Source of the DNA: Lamellibrachia columna
Taxonomy: Eukaryota > Annelida > Polychaeta > Sabellida > Siboglinidae
Assembly: GCA_963662155.1 (NCBI GenBank)
Contig: OY759262.1
Location: forward strand, 57,673,207-57,737,206
Reading direction: 5' to 3'
Length of the DNA: 64,000 nt
Position numbers and translations under genes: made by a program. The notes beneath the pieces were generated by a model. That model did no database searches and was not told the DNA's origin. It saw only the letters and a program-made list of their open reading frames with translations. This document shows positions 36,749 to 49,095 of the stretch, piece after piece (within the stretch, counting starts at the first letter, position 1; each line of letters begins with the position of its first letter).

Positions 36749-36836
36749 TTGGACTCTCAATAAGCCAATGGCTTCCTTGTCCACTTGCCATCTGGGTCTT
36801 TGCCTTGGATGGCAATCTTGTTAAATCCTGTTAAAA
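36749..36836 (+). mobile_element. Severely 5'-truncated copy of the 24.9-kb LINE (3' tail only)
   Basis: Eighty-eight bases starting TTGGACTCTCAATAAGCCAA match 26130-26219 closely, including CTTCCTTGTCCACTTGCCAT, and end in the same CTTGTTAAAT-TTGTTAAA tail. This is the size expected of an abortive LINE insertion. The two copies show the family moved here more than once. Confidence 0.85.
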
Positions 36837-36861
36837 TATAGTCAAACAGATTTGCTATTTA

Positions 36862-37023
36862 AAAAAATAATTTAATAGTTTATATAATGATTTAACCAAA
36901 ACTATTGGAAATTTGAACAAATGAGCTAGCATGTCATAATGGATACCAGATAGGTTAGATTTTTTGAGAAATTATTCTGAAACGAGACGATGTGTTAAAA
37001 ATTAATGGAGGAGGAACCTTTAA
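36862..37023 (+). repeat. Unclassified dispersed repeat, copy D (3' half)
   Basis: Matches the right half of the family: AATGATTTAACCAAAACTAT, GAGCTAGCATG, GGATACCAGATAGGTTAGAT and GGAGGAGGAACCTTTAA. A second GAGGAAGGACTTTTAA-like end follows at 37038-37053, as if a terminal segment were duplicated. Confidence 0.75.
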
Positions 37024-37676
37024 CTAGAATTATAAATTGAGGAAGGACTTTTAAAAGGTTGACCAAATAGGCAACCACGTTGTAAGCGCAATCATTATAA
37101 AGGGGTCAACCGGGCAACAAGGATGATCAGCCTTGCCAGACCAATGACCTGCTGCTGGTCAGTCATTAGTGACTCTAATCCCCAGACTAAGGGCAGATGG
37201 TCAATCTAGAACTGATCATTTGTTGGTTCAAGGTGGACAGAAGGTGGGGCAGGGTGACCACTAAGCAGGGAGATTACCAGGTCACTTGACCACAGTGTAT
37301 AGCATCCAGTAATTATCAGAATTACCAGCATTAAAAAAATTACATCTGATAATTATGATAATTATTTATTATAATCCACAAGCTGGATTTAATTAAATTA
37401 AGTGATTCTGGATACTGCTTTATGATTAAACCGACAGTCATAGTGACCGGTTTAGACAATTTAAATACCAATAAACGAACAACCAATCAAATTAACAGAC
37501 AGTCAAACATAACCATTTTATATATTAAATACCCTTAACACCCCATTTAAATTTTTTTCCTAGTTCAGTTAGACTTAAAATATCTGCAAGTGTAACTAAA
37601 ATGTTTAAAACTCATAAACATATTTTACAGCTCCTTAATAAATTTAATTTGTTTGTTGTTTTATTTTAGAGTTACC

Positions 37677-38075
37677 TGGTAATCATTTCATGAAAAGTAA
37701 AAACTACGTAGCATCCACTATAGTTCTCCTCCACTACGACATGCAAACTTGTTCGAACAAATTTGTTATTTAGTTTTGGTGAAATCATTGGACAAACTAT
37801 TAAATTATTACATTAAATTTGAGGGAAAAGGGCAAATATAATTCCGCCTTTGCATACTATAACATAAGACTATTGTTACCCAATCAAACGATCAAGGTAA
37901 ATTCTTTCGATGATTTTCACAAAAGTACGCACTCTTATAATTTTCACAAAAGTATGCACTCTTATAATTTTTTTTATCCACTCCGAATATTACTTAAACT
38001 GTTCACACACTACAGATTTGAACACCAACGAACCTGATTTGCGATGGGCTAAATCAGTCGAGGAGGGAGCTTCAA
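37677..38075 (-). repeat. Unclassified dispersed repeat, copy E (near full length)
   Basis: The reverse complement carries the family start (GCTCCCTCCTCGACTGATTTAG) through GTGTTCAAATCTGTAGTGTG, GGGTAACAATAG and CCAATGATTTCACCAAAACT to TTTTCATGAAATGATTA. An internal 30-bp tandem duplication containing CTTTTGTGAAAATTATAAGA (plus coordinates about 37915-37970) distinguishes this copy. Confidence 0.78.
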
Positions 38076-38957
38076 GGATGTGCAACCAAACAGGGCGCAA
38101 CAAAATGTCAAATTTCTCCATTTCCTTTTCACTGAAATTCTATAGCTTTTGACACCCTAACTTTCCACACACCCTATACTCTGGCCGTAGAATCACAAAC
38201 AGCTGGTCATTCACTTTTCAGGGGTAACCATTACACTGTGGGCAGGGGGGGTGCTTATTTCTCACTGTCTCTACCCAAGATTCACACTAGGTTCTTCTAC
38301 CGCTGTGGCTGTCATAAACCACACATTTTGAACCGTAGAAACCAAAAATCCTCTCTTTTCATGTCTCTCATCAATCAATTATTGCCTTCAATTTGGTGCC
38401 AGGACCTATTAAAATCTGTGCACTGGACCATTATGTGGACAGTCCCAGGTCAATTTAACTGTAATCCCTTGCTGCTCTTTTCTCAATTATATTGCCTAGT
38501 TTTCTCTCCACTGGGCCACTTGGCCTGTGACTTTAGACCATGTCCTGAGGCGCTACTGGCCTGGCTCTCAAAGGAACTCATCAGAAACCAAATTCTCTCC
38601 TGGCACACAACTAGGTAAAGGATAGTTGGTGGGGTAGATGGTAGTTGGGGGGATAGATGGTAGTTGGTGGGGTAGATGGTAGGTGGGGGGAGTGGACAAC
38701 AGCCTGTTTAGTGGTCAGAAGTCATATCCACTATTATACATAAATGTGGAGCTTCAAAATGAAATCGTTTGCATGTTGAAGCGATCCGAAAAAAGTGTAT
38801 TTTGATGGGGATGTGATTTTACAAAGTTACCATTTGAGCAGCAATTAAATTATCAGTTCCATCGAGAGTAGCATTTGAAAGCGAAACACGCATGTACACA
38901 CCACTCAACAACAGGCAGTGGCTGTGTACAGGGTGAGAAGATATAACTTTGACTCAC

Positions 38958-39109
38958 TGTTAAATGCTGGAAGAGCCATGCTCGCATTATATTCGTGGCT
39001 ACTTTCGGGAATATGCCCCGCTTCTTCTGCCGTTTTTGTGATCCCGGCGTTTCCGAGTCCTCATCCGCCGTTCCTTCCCCCGAGCCAATGCTATTGTCTA
39101 AAACGTCAC
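38958..39109 (-). CDS. Meis/homothorax, exon encoding acidic linker and homeodomain N-terminal arm/helix 1
   Basis: This 152-nt exon encodes an acidic, Ser/Gly-rich linker starting [13 protein letters not shown], then the basic arm [12 protein letters not shown] and helix 1 [15 protein letters not shown]. The linker corresponds to the vertebrate MEIS segment EQGDGLDNS. The acceptor is CTTTCTGTAG above 39109; the exon starts with two bases, so the upstream exon must end in phase 1, probably with G to give Gly. The donor is AACA|GTGAGT below 38958, at the conserved LFQHLT|HPYP boundary. It is the most upstream Meis exon I can identify here. Confidence 0.97.
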
Positions 39110-39269
39110 CTACAGAAAGACGAAATACAATCATTATTATACAGATACAATTATTACACAGATGTGATACAAACATTTTGAATGCACAAATAATATGGAG
39201 GGACTAAATTTATACCATAGTTTTATACGTCTACACAGTGTCCATGGATAGACTCTAGATTTATGGTAC

Positions 39270-39560
39270 TGTATCATAATAATGATAATAAAGCAACAAA
39301 CCAGAAACACAAAGCATGGTATCAACAATACGGATGCTTAAAAGTCATAATCAGAGCGAATGACCTCCAAGGATTTAGGGTAGAAATGCAATTTCGAAAA
39401 AAAATATGTCTTCTGTTTTTTGCAGAAAATAGATATAGTTTCAGATGATTTAAAAGTGACAGGAATTGATAAAAATTTTGGGCGCAGCAACAGAGAAAGT
39501 GCACTTGCCCAGGTCAAGCTTAGTTTTAGAACAAAAAGCTGTATTCGTCTTATTGTTTCT
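39270..39560 (-). pseudogene. LINE C-terminal/3' fragment (family shared with 56.4 kb)
   Basis: Read on the minus strand, a decayed coding segment contains CTFSVAAP, the Ser-Val-Ala-Ala-Pro style motif near the C-terminus of many CR1/L2-type proteins, followed by a frameshifted tail. Nucleotides 39385-39500 align with 56550-56670, sharing GTAGAAATGCAATTT, AGATATAGTTTCAGATG and GCAGCAACAGAGAAA. An ATAATAATGATAATAA stretch at about 39275-39295 is the probable tail. It inserted about 160 bp from the Meis exon acceptor. Confidence 0.7.
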
Positions 39561-41399
39561 TTTAAGTTTCGACAAACAAGTTATTAGGTCAGTTATAAGG
39601 TTATTAATTATATTCAACATGTTTATGTTCACACATTAACCAACATTGCTCCCACAGGTGTCACATGAAATATTATACACTTATTTATGTATTTCCGAGG
39701 TGCCGATTGCAATATTAAGTTCTGTAAACTGTTGTAAATCATGTGTCGTGATGCAGGCTTGTCTGGATTATATTTCATCAATGACATGACAAGCTCTCAG
39801 TGGAAACTGAATTTGAGGCATTTATGGATATTATCATAGATTACGTACACTTTTTTATGAACATGCATGCACATTACTAATTAACTGCACTATTACTGCA
39901 ACACGTGATGATAACTTAGCCCATCAGTGCTGACATGATAAATACCACAGAACACAGGCTATAAATTTTACCTTTCCAAAAGCGTTTTTACCAAAGTGAC
40001 AAAATAACTACAAAGCAAAACAGAAAATGTAACCAGGTAGGTTGTTTTAACGATCATCACATATCGCACAAATGTGTATACACCTCCTGCCTAAAACTAT
40101 TCTGAACTGCCCATAAATATTATATACACCCACAATAAATTCCTTTCAAAACCCCAGAAGCCAATTTCTTTGTGTTAACATGGTATAAATAAATACGGTA
40201 TTTGCCAGCTCAGGAAACCACCATAGCCACGGTGGTGTTTGCCAATAGGCCCATTCACGTTACAATAACTCGCATTTGAAAAGGCATAGAGATTCAACAA
40301 CATTCAACGATACGACGGGATAGCTCTAAAGTACTCGAAACGGCTTGACTTTATTCAACGAGCTGGCGACAACAGTCGTGAGGCGACTGTTTGCCCGACT
40401 GCGCTGGTATGTTTTACTCAGCCCATTCACATCATATTTGCATAATTTAAACAGCGCAGCTGACAACAGCAATGGCATAAGCAGTAGTTTCAACAGACCA
40501 TAATCCACTTACTGGCAACATAAATGCCACAAGAATTCAACAGTGTTGTCCAGTTTAAGGACTAGATATTAAATCCCTCAGTCTGTCTGATCGATCGGCT
40601 CTTGACCAATTCCTTATGACCACTCAGTGGCTGTCTGTATATAAACACCCAGGTACGCCGTGCTAAGGTAAGCCCATGGACAAAGACGCAATACATTTCT
40701 CACACAGGTCATGATCAATACATCCACGTCATGCTACCTAAGAACATGTAATGGAATCACAACCTGCATTGCTCATGATATTTTTACTTCAAGTGCATCG
40801 AATAACAACCCTTAGACATGCATAAATTTGTCCACAAGAGAACATAGCACCGAATACAAGCTGTGCAGGCAAATATATTTAGCTCCTAAGGATGTTGTGC
40901 AACATTCCCATGAACCTGGCCATGTTTACTAAGAATATTCCGCATATCATTTTCATAATTGTGCTGTTAGTGTGGTGGAAGTAATGTGCATGATTTGTTG
41001 AACAACAGAGTGATGAAAAATTAATGCATCACATCTGTAAGGAGTTTCTTTTATGGCCAACAACCCCTCAAATTTCACTTGCAAGCAATCATTCTAAAGC
41101 TAATATTTACCTCCATTACTGGCAGGGGTCAAAGGGCAAACATGTTTGTACTTTTAATATTTTAGCACATTGTTCGGTGTACACAAATTATATTGTTACA
41201 AATGCACCAGTATATTTTGTTCATTTCTCTTTCATGCAGAATAAGACTGTAACATTTAATCAATTAACTAATGAAAAATATGTTATTAGAATTTTACTAT
41301 TAAATCCCCTTTCCGCTTTAACAAAACCATTCCTTTGTGGTAAATCATGTGTTTTATTGCTTACTTGCGGATATAATTCAATACAAAACATGGAACAGC

Positions 41400-41450
41400 T
41401 AAAAGATAATAATGACGGGACATAAAAGATAATAATGACGGGACATAAAA
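41400..41450. repeat. 24-bp tandem duplication
   Basis: AAAAGATAATAATGACGGGA followed by CATA, present twice. Confidence 0.9.
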
Positions 41451-41798
41451 GGGGTAAACATAACAATAAATGAAGGGTTATCAGATTAGCTTATGCCACT
41501 TTGTGTTGTGACTTGAATATGAAGAGGGGTTAAACATGCACTTCTTCATGACTGCACCCTGTGGCTTACAATATCTACACTGCACCCCTCTGAGGGTAAA
41601 CCACTGGTGGGGTGGTTAAACCCAACCCACACAGAATACCACCAGGCGGGAAACAGGTGTGACTTGTGAAAAGACATAATGAAAGTGGAAGAAAATCCCA
41701 TCGCACGGTAGAGTGGAATCAAGTGGAATGGCAACAGAGACCAACAAACCGTTTCTTCCGCTAATACGATAACGCGCATTACCACTGATAAAAAACAT

Positions 41799-42292
41799 CA
41801 CCCCCAAGTTTACAGGAGAAACTTAGTACTCATTGTCACCCCCAAGTTTACAGGAGAAACTTAGTACTCATTGTCACCCCCAAGTTTACAGGAGAAACTT
41901 AGTACTCATTGTCACCCCCAAGTTTACAGGAGAAACTTAGTACTCATTATCACCCCCAAGTTTACAGGAGAAACTTAGTACTCATTGTCACCCCCAAGTT
42001 TACAGGAGAAACTTAGTACTCATTGTCACCCCCAAGTTTACAGGAGAAACTTAGTACTCATTGTCACCCCCAAGTTTACAGGAGAAACTTAGTACTCATT
42101 GTCACCCCCAAGTTTACAGGAGAAACTTAGTACTCATTGTCACCCCCAAGTTTATAGGAGAAACTTAGTACTCATTGTCACCCCCAAGTTTACAGGAGAA
42201 ACTTAGTACTCATTGTCACCCCCAAGTTTACAGGAGAAACTTAGTACTCATTGTCACCCCCAAGTTTACAGGAGAAACTTAGTACTCGTTGT
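41799..42292. repeat. 38-bp minisatellite, 13 copies
   Basis: The unit starts CACCCCCAAGTTTACAGGAG and ends GTACTCATTGT. Thirteen head-to-tail copies differ at only about three positions in total (ATTAT, TTTATAGG, CTCGTT), so the array is very homogeneous. Confidence 0.95.
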
Positions 42293-45069
42293 CACACTAA
42301 AGAACGCTCTCAATGAGACAGATGTATGTTGGCATAATGGCTCAGTACTAATAACACGTTTTGTGCACCGTTTACTTACAGACTACGTAATGTTAGTTAA
42401 TTGTATGAAATCACAGACTAGTTATCAGTTATGAATCCCGACTATCTGCCATCTCCCCACTATGTTCGGTTTAACGCCAGTGATCCTTATGTACGGATGA
42501 TAACATTTCTCGTGAGCAACAATAGCAGCAGCGGAAATTTAAACAAATCCACCGGATACTCGCGCTAATCTTTTCATCCTCCTCCAGCTAATGTAAATAT
42601 TTGCACAACGTTCCTAATAATATTAGCAAAATCTGTTCCTAGTGGTTTGGGCAAAGATAAAATTGGAGGATTTTGTGTGCTCAACCAAGTCAAAGACAAA
42701 CACCAACTAAGCTTACGTAATGTTTCATCATAAATGTAATATTTACTAACAAATTCTATCAGCCGTTGATAAACCATGAATTCTCCATAACTTTAACTAG
42801 TCCTAATAGGAAGGTATATTTAATCACTATACCGTTGTGACAAAATTAATGTTTATACATTGGATTATACAGCCTGTCTGAACTAATTACATTAAAATGT
42901 GTTTAATGCAGGCTGAATTTTTATTTAATCGATAAAATTAACTAATAAAATTTAACATTTAATTTACAAGTGTATTAGTTTACAAAATAATACTGCACTG
43001 CACTGCACAAAACAAAAGCAAAAATATATGCAGCATAGCTAAAGAAATTATATGGCTAACTGAAAAGAAATTCCCACAATCGCCACTGCTACTAATGCAA
43101 TTTTCAAGATAAACGTTGCAGAAATAGACTACTGTAGGATGATGGCTCTGGGCAGTACACTTCAGAGAATCAAGCAGGCAACATTTGGCGAGTTTGCTAT
43201 GGTGAAACGCCACTTGACTCAGTCATCCAGCTAAGCTACGTATGTTGTACAAGCTGCCACGACATCCTGGCAGACCTCGGCTGAACAAAGACTCACAAGT
43301 GTCCGTGATTTATCACTATTTAGTGAGTAACAAGAGACTATTCATATGGAAGAAACCGTTAAATCAGCTTTAAATTTTAACAGTCACCCAAGCATACAAT
43401 TCCTTAAATTTCAGATTGCACACAGGGTTTTTTCTGTGCTGTTTCTCTTGATACGGACATCAAGAAGTAAAATAATTGTTGCAAGTCTATGTTATATATA
43501 ATTATAAAACATTTGCCTGTTTATCAATGAAGAGCAAAAAATAACTGATAATTTACAAAGAAAATAATTTACAAAGGAAGGACATTGACAGGACAAAGCA
43601 AGAAAATAGTTTATTGCAAGAAAGTAAGAAAAGATAGCACAAAAACACTACCTGCTAGTGCTGTTCACACATTTGTACTGGTTATATTTTCATCTTAATA
43701 TTATTTTTAAAAGCTTGCAAATAGTGTCATCGTAGAATTAGAAGGACAGTGACTGAATAAATGCACTCAGATTATGTTAGTAGTTGACGAGTTGAAAATT
43801 ATTGTCAAATAAAAACTGAAGCAAAATTAATAATTAAATGGGTTCGTCAACATTCTTCTATGTGATTAAATAATGCGCTGTAATCACTTATACAATATCA
43901 TATGAAAACCAGTTTATTATGTTAATTATATCATTAAAAAACTATGTAAATGTACAGTCAAAAAACAAGTTATATTAGTAATATTATACCAATGACTGAT
44001 CATCATTTCCTAGAATTTAAAGTTTTCATAAATAAAAATTTTCTTAAATAGACAGATGGACCCTGGCATTAGGATAGCTGCAGGAAATATTAATAAAGAA
44101 ATCATCCTCATAAGGCTTCAGGGATTACCCAATTACAGTTATTAATAGAAGCCATAGTTATGACCGCAGAAATCAGGAAACGAACCTGGCTAATCAGCAG
44201 CCTAACCACAGCTATTTTCAACGCCAATTAAACCACAATGCGGCTTCTAGCCACTGATGTTCCTTTCTCTTCGGTCATCCACTGAAGTCAAAGGAATTCA
44301 CTTAATATCCGGTGCAAGTTGTCGTGGTAACTTAGTAACTTTGTGCCGTCCCAATTACCGCCGTTCACTGTTATTACCAAATCGGTGGCGCAAAGAGCCC
44401 AGGGAAAGAGCTATAATTACAGTCAACATAAGGCGGTTTATCTGTAATTCCTGCTAGGCTCTTGCCCTACAGTAACCATCATTATCACAGTTGTGTCATT
44501 GTTCACATTAATGATCAAGAACCTTGGTTGTCTTCATACCCACATCTCGTAAACACAGCCAATGGAATCGCACACGACTGCAGACCCGATGGAAATCTTC
44601 ACCAGCAGAAATTAATTTCATCAAATTGTCCAATAGGTTTTTTTTTAAATGTGCATCTAGATGCCGCCGTCTGGTTTTGCATTGCTGGTCGCATTATTAC
44701 TTTGTCAGGATTCATTGGCGGCAGATGGCACAAAACTGCCACTAGCAAAACTGAAACCAAAAACCGGAGCAACTGCTGAATTGAATCACGCACGTATGAA
44801 TGCACCAATAAGGGTCATATATCATTGAGCCGATTCGATATCGCTTGATAGCACACATATTGATGAGTACCACACAAGGGATCATGAGTTACTCTAAGAT
44901 TTGTTTTCATCGTAGTGTCAAACTGTCGAGATAGTCATCTGGAAATTTTAATCAACATATATAGCATACAACCAATATCCCAGGCGCACAGAGAAATAAA
45001 CCTTTTCATATATATCTCAGTGAACCATTAGATTGACAGCAAGTAGAATCCAATCAAACAGGCATATCA

Positions 45070-46300
45070 TAATTTTTTATAATAATAATGTTTTATTTCA
45101 GGCAAGAGCCCATAATATTATATATACATACAAGTAAAAAAACATAAATATACACACATGATGAACAATAGAGGTACATGTAGAAAAGTATATATAAATA
45201 TACATACATGACGTGTAGTAAAAATATATATAAAATAAGTCAGGATAAAAAAATATATTTGTATAAAAGTACAAACATCATGAATTAAAAGCATACAATT
45301 GATCAATCCAATGTTTAATCAATGGACTTCGATAATAAATAAAAGTGTGAAAATAATTCATAAAAAGTATATTGTCAGATTTTTCCAACCGGCATAAAAC
45401 GCGAATGCGTTCATTAAAGGATTTAACATAATTAGTAGCGAACACATGACTTGCACTACAGCGGGGTGACAAGTTGTGTATAATTCTAAAACTGTTGTTG
45501 TAAGCAACAGTAATACTTTTCAGACTGTTTTTTTTTAATTACACCAAAGACTTGAGGTGTACATTGAACCACAGTATGAATTAAATAAAGTTGTTTTAAT
45601 GGAATTGTTGCATAAGTTAAATTCTCTGGCTAAAGCATTTGCCTGTGCATAGATACATCTTTTCTGCCTGGCAATATCGTCATCATCAGTAAGGTTATTG
45701 TTTATAATATGGCCAGGGTATTTACATTTCTCAGTGTAAGGTAGTGTATGGTTATTGATAACAACAGGATGAATATTTTTCTTGTCCCTTGGTTTGTTAT
45801 CAATAACCATAGAGAAAGATTTGTTGGCATTGTATGTTATATCAAACATATTGCTGTACTCGGCACAACAATCGGCACAACAATCGGTGAGTTTTCTCAA
45901 CCCAGCAACACTAGGTGAAAAAACACAAAGGTCATCGGCACACATCATATGATTCATTATGGTTCCTGCATAAAAACAGCCAATTTGTAATTTATTAAAA
46001 TTTACACTTAACCCATCCATGTAAACGTTAAAAAGATGTGGAGAAAGGATTCCACCCTGCTTAACACCATTTGAAATGGTAACAAATTCTGAGAAGCTAC
46101 AACACCATCTGACAGTGAATTTCTGGGTTCTGTACCAGTAATAAAGAATGCGAACAATAAAAGAAGGACATCCCCGGTCAATTAGTTTGGTGAATAGCTT
46201 ACTATGATCGAATAGCTTACTATGATTATATACAAAACTGGAAATAATTATTGCACAAAGGCTGTATGTGGTGATACCCACCAGTTGGATTTTATATCCT
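45070..46300 (-). pseudogene. Second non-LTR retrotransposon remnant (reverse transcriptase, different family)
   Basis: The minus-strand frame 46281-45535 carries reverse-transcriptase motifs: SNGVKQGGILSPHLFNVYMD, then MMCADDLCVF, where the catalytic YADD reads CADD, then a long C-terminal region. A T-run near 45531-45538 marks a frameshift, and the C-terminus continues in another frame to 45278. The copy starts inside the RT domain, so it is 5'-truncated and has no endonuclease. Two short in-frame tandem duplications lie at about 46192-46227 (coding DHSKLF twice) and 45866-45892 (coding CADC/CAEY). The 3' end reads CTTGCCTGAAATAAAACATT, then an ATT-type tail at about 45078-45100. The clade is uncertain; RT style is unlike the 24.9-kb element. 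Confidence 0.85.
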
Positions 46301-47202
46301 TAACTAAAATGTTTATTGTGCTTTGAAAACTAGATGTCAAGCCCAGTCCACAAGTGACAAAGTGGATGCAATGATTGTCAAAATTGTCATGAGTAGTTTA
46401 ATCTTTTACATTGGAAATTCACTAGAAGCATCTCTGCACAGTCATGAAACATATTTTCCATCTTTTCTCCCTATTTGTCATGTATTGTCTCTGGAACAAG
46501 CCTGTCTGGTGTTAGGGGTGGGGCATCTGACAGCCCCTCTAACCCCTTCAGTCAGCTGCTGCCTGCTATCCAGACAGGGGTCATTTTTCAATTGTGAAAA
46601 CCAAGCCACTAGTTGGCCAGATGTATACAAAGCTCCAGTTCTAAGAATCGTGTTGAAGCAACCTTCCGTGCAAAATTATAAATCAGTCTCACATTTAAGT
46701 TTTGCATGCAGCAAGACATTTATCACGTGCGCCGGAAATCATCGGAAAAACTACAAAGGCATCTGAAACCAGAATCGTTAGTTTCACCAGGTAACAAAAC
46801 ACAATTATATTTGCTAAAAAGTTTATTAATTACAGCAGCGCTGTAAAGAATGTCTCATTGCATGTAGGAAGGGGGGAGGTTAGCATGGAACAAAGTGATA
46901 ACCTTTCAAGTACTCGATAGACGAATAACTCCACGGGAACATGGGTTTTCACTTAGCCATCACTGTAGCCATGTGCCAAGAAGCTCCAAAGTGCACAACA
47001 GGGTTTCAGGGAGTTTATGCCCCTATTCAGCCCACTCGGGAAAACTTATTACTTGATGATAGAAGTACCACATAAATCTGCTGCCCATACCAAATAGGGA
47101 ATAGGGATTATTCCCACAGTTTGAAGACATCAAAATAAATCAATGTCGGGAGAACTAAGCGAGCAAAACAAAACTTATCGTCAAAGGGTTTTATTTAACC
47201 AT

Positions 47203-47250
47203 TTGCTACACATGCTACACATGCTACACATGCTACACATGCTACACATC
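47203..47250. repeat. 9-bp tandem repeat, 5 copies
   Basis: ACATGCTAC is repeated five times. Confidence 0.9.
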
Positions 47251-49017
47251 AAGTGCATCTAAATGTGTTAACACACTAGCCTGAACCACGTTGTGCATTA
47301 TTAATAATTTTATAAAATTACAATTGTTTGTGCTGATATTGTGCTTTAATAAGTTGTTTCTATATCTGGATCAGCTGCTAATATTTAATTAATAATTATA
47401 AATTGATTAAACACTGGCAGCTGATATATGATATAAAAACAACTTAACAAAACACAATATTAGCATGAATTTAATTTCTACTGTTTTTTTATTAATTGCG
47501 TCACAGAAAATGAGAAACAATTGCAGATGCTTTCTAATATTCATAAAACCGCGACTAGAAAACTGGCTTAAAATATTTTCCTTTTCTTCTTTTATAAACG
47601 GACACCTTTGACAGTATGCCATCACTGAGGTAACATCTGTCGTATTGCCATTGCGGAAGATTTATTCATTAACCAATGGGACATTGCCACAAGGTCAGCA
47701 CAAAGGTCACACTGCGGAATGCAAATGTCAAGAAGTAAGTATTGGCCACTACAGCTCGTGTCATTAATCTGTCAGGACACTTTTTCCAGCATTCTATGAT
47801 GGATGGCGTTATTAGAATATGCAAATTAGCTGGCACCACAAACATATGCTCTTTGATGTTATTGTAGATGCTGGCTGCGGGACTACCAATCACACATGAC
47901 CTATATGTTCAGCGGTGGCCTGTTAAACCTACATGGGTCCTGGCGGCGAACAAATGCCGAAGCTACTGAAACGGAAAGTGTTGGTCTCCTCGTCAGGGGG
48001 CACAAACTGCGCAATTGTACCTTCTGCCTTGTAATTAACCTGCCCATTGGCAGGCCATTGCCTTTTTCACAGCCATGCTCACAAAGTGCGTAAACGAGGC
48101 AGTCTGCTCCAGACAGATGGACATGTGACCATTGCCAGGTGAACCGCGGCAAAACAAAATTATTTATGCATCTATGGATGTTAATTCTCGGCGTAAACTT
48201 CAACTGCGGGTATTCGTTCGTTTGTGCCACTGATGCTTCAACCGACCACAGCAAATGTCAATTTTCGTTTACTTGTCATAAACGTCTGTCAGGGCAGCCA
48301 ACAAGAAAAATAATTCATCAGATGTGATGTATAAAGAAGTTGTGACCTGACAACCTTGCCTGAGAACGTCACAAAGAAATATGGGTGTGCTGCCGTATCA
48401 AATGCGAAAATTAAAAGCTGTCAACACCACTACATATCTCTTACATGACATGCAAATGATACGGTATCAGTAACTATCCGGATCGAGATCGCCGACAACA
48501 AAGGTAATTTGTCTCACTAGTGCAAAAAAACGTATATAAATATAATTTCCGCTGGACGTGACACAAATCAAGTGGCGTTGATAACTTGGCGAGGTGTCGG
48601 GTCTGCTCACTTGAATTTGCGTCAAGCCGCCCGGGTAGGAAAGGGAGAAATTTCACTGGGTTAAATAAAATCAACCGGCTGTCTTCTCTCACAAGCGTAG
48701 TAGCTCACAGGGCCCCGATGGAACAGTACACAAGTACATAGCAATTCAAATGTGTTTGCAGGTGATTTACTTGTACGTGGAGCAAACTTGTCACTTCCTA
48801 TAAGCATTGTAGACTGCATGTTGAGGCTTCACTTCAAAGGGCCTGGGGTTGACTGGGTCTGACAGGGGGCTGGCCTTACTCCAGCCTTGGAAGACAGAGA
48901 TGAACACCAACACAGTCGGTCTACTGGGTCTGATGTACAGCACATGGAGACATTTCCACTTCATATTCTTTCATGTAGACAGGCTGCTGCAAGTCACCCA
49001 TCTATGTGCCATGCTTA

Positions 49018-49095
49018 ATAATAATATAATAATAAAAGTATTTATATTGGGCCCTTTCAATCAAGATTCCTCTCAGGCGCTTTACATACATGTAA
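49018..49095 (-). mobile_element. LINE- or SINE-like 3' end with ATT tail
   Basis: On the minus strand: GTAAAGCGCCTGAGAGGAAT, then GGGCCCAATATAAATAC and TTTTATTATTATATTATTATT. A gCGC-box followed by an ATT-microsatellite tail is the same architecture as the ends at 50.9, 56.4 and 61.4 kb. The body is not recognisable. Confidence 0.5.

Larger units (their letters stand above)
32834..38957 (-). other. Meis intron inside the homeodomain (6.1 kb)
   Basis: The donor is AACA|GTGAGT at 38957. The intron contains unique AT-rich sequence (32.8-36.1 kb), an inverted-repeat element (36178-36726), a LINE tail (36749-36836), two dispersed-repeat copies in opposite orientations (36862-37023 and 37677-38075) and a short GGTAGATGGTAGTTGGGG repeat at about 38625-38695. 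A 145-codon plus-strand open frame at 35284-35721 matches nothing I know and is likely chance. Confidence 0.8.

Noticed and set aside
42574..42777. Minus-strand 67-codon frame with protein-like composition
   Set aside because: No match to the Meis N-terminal domain or to an element protein I know; too short to support.
45118..45306. Hydrophobic minus-strand frame suggesting a membrane peptide
   Set aside because: It is the AT-rich 3' region and tail of the LINE remnant.
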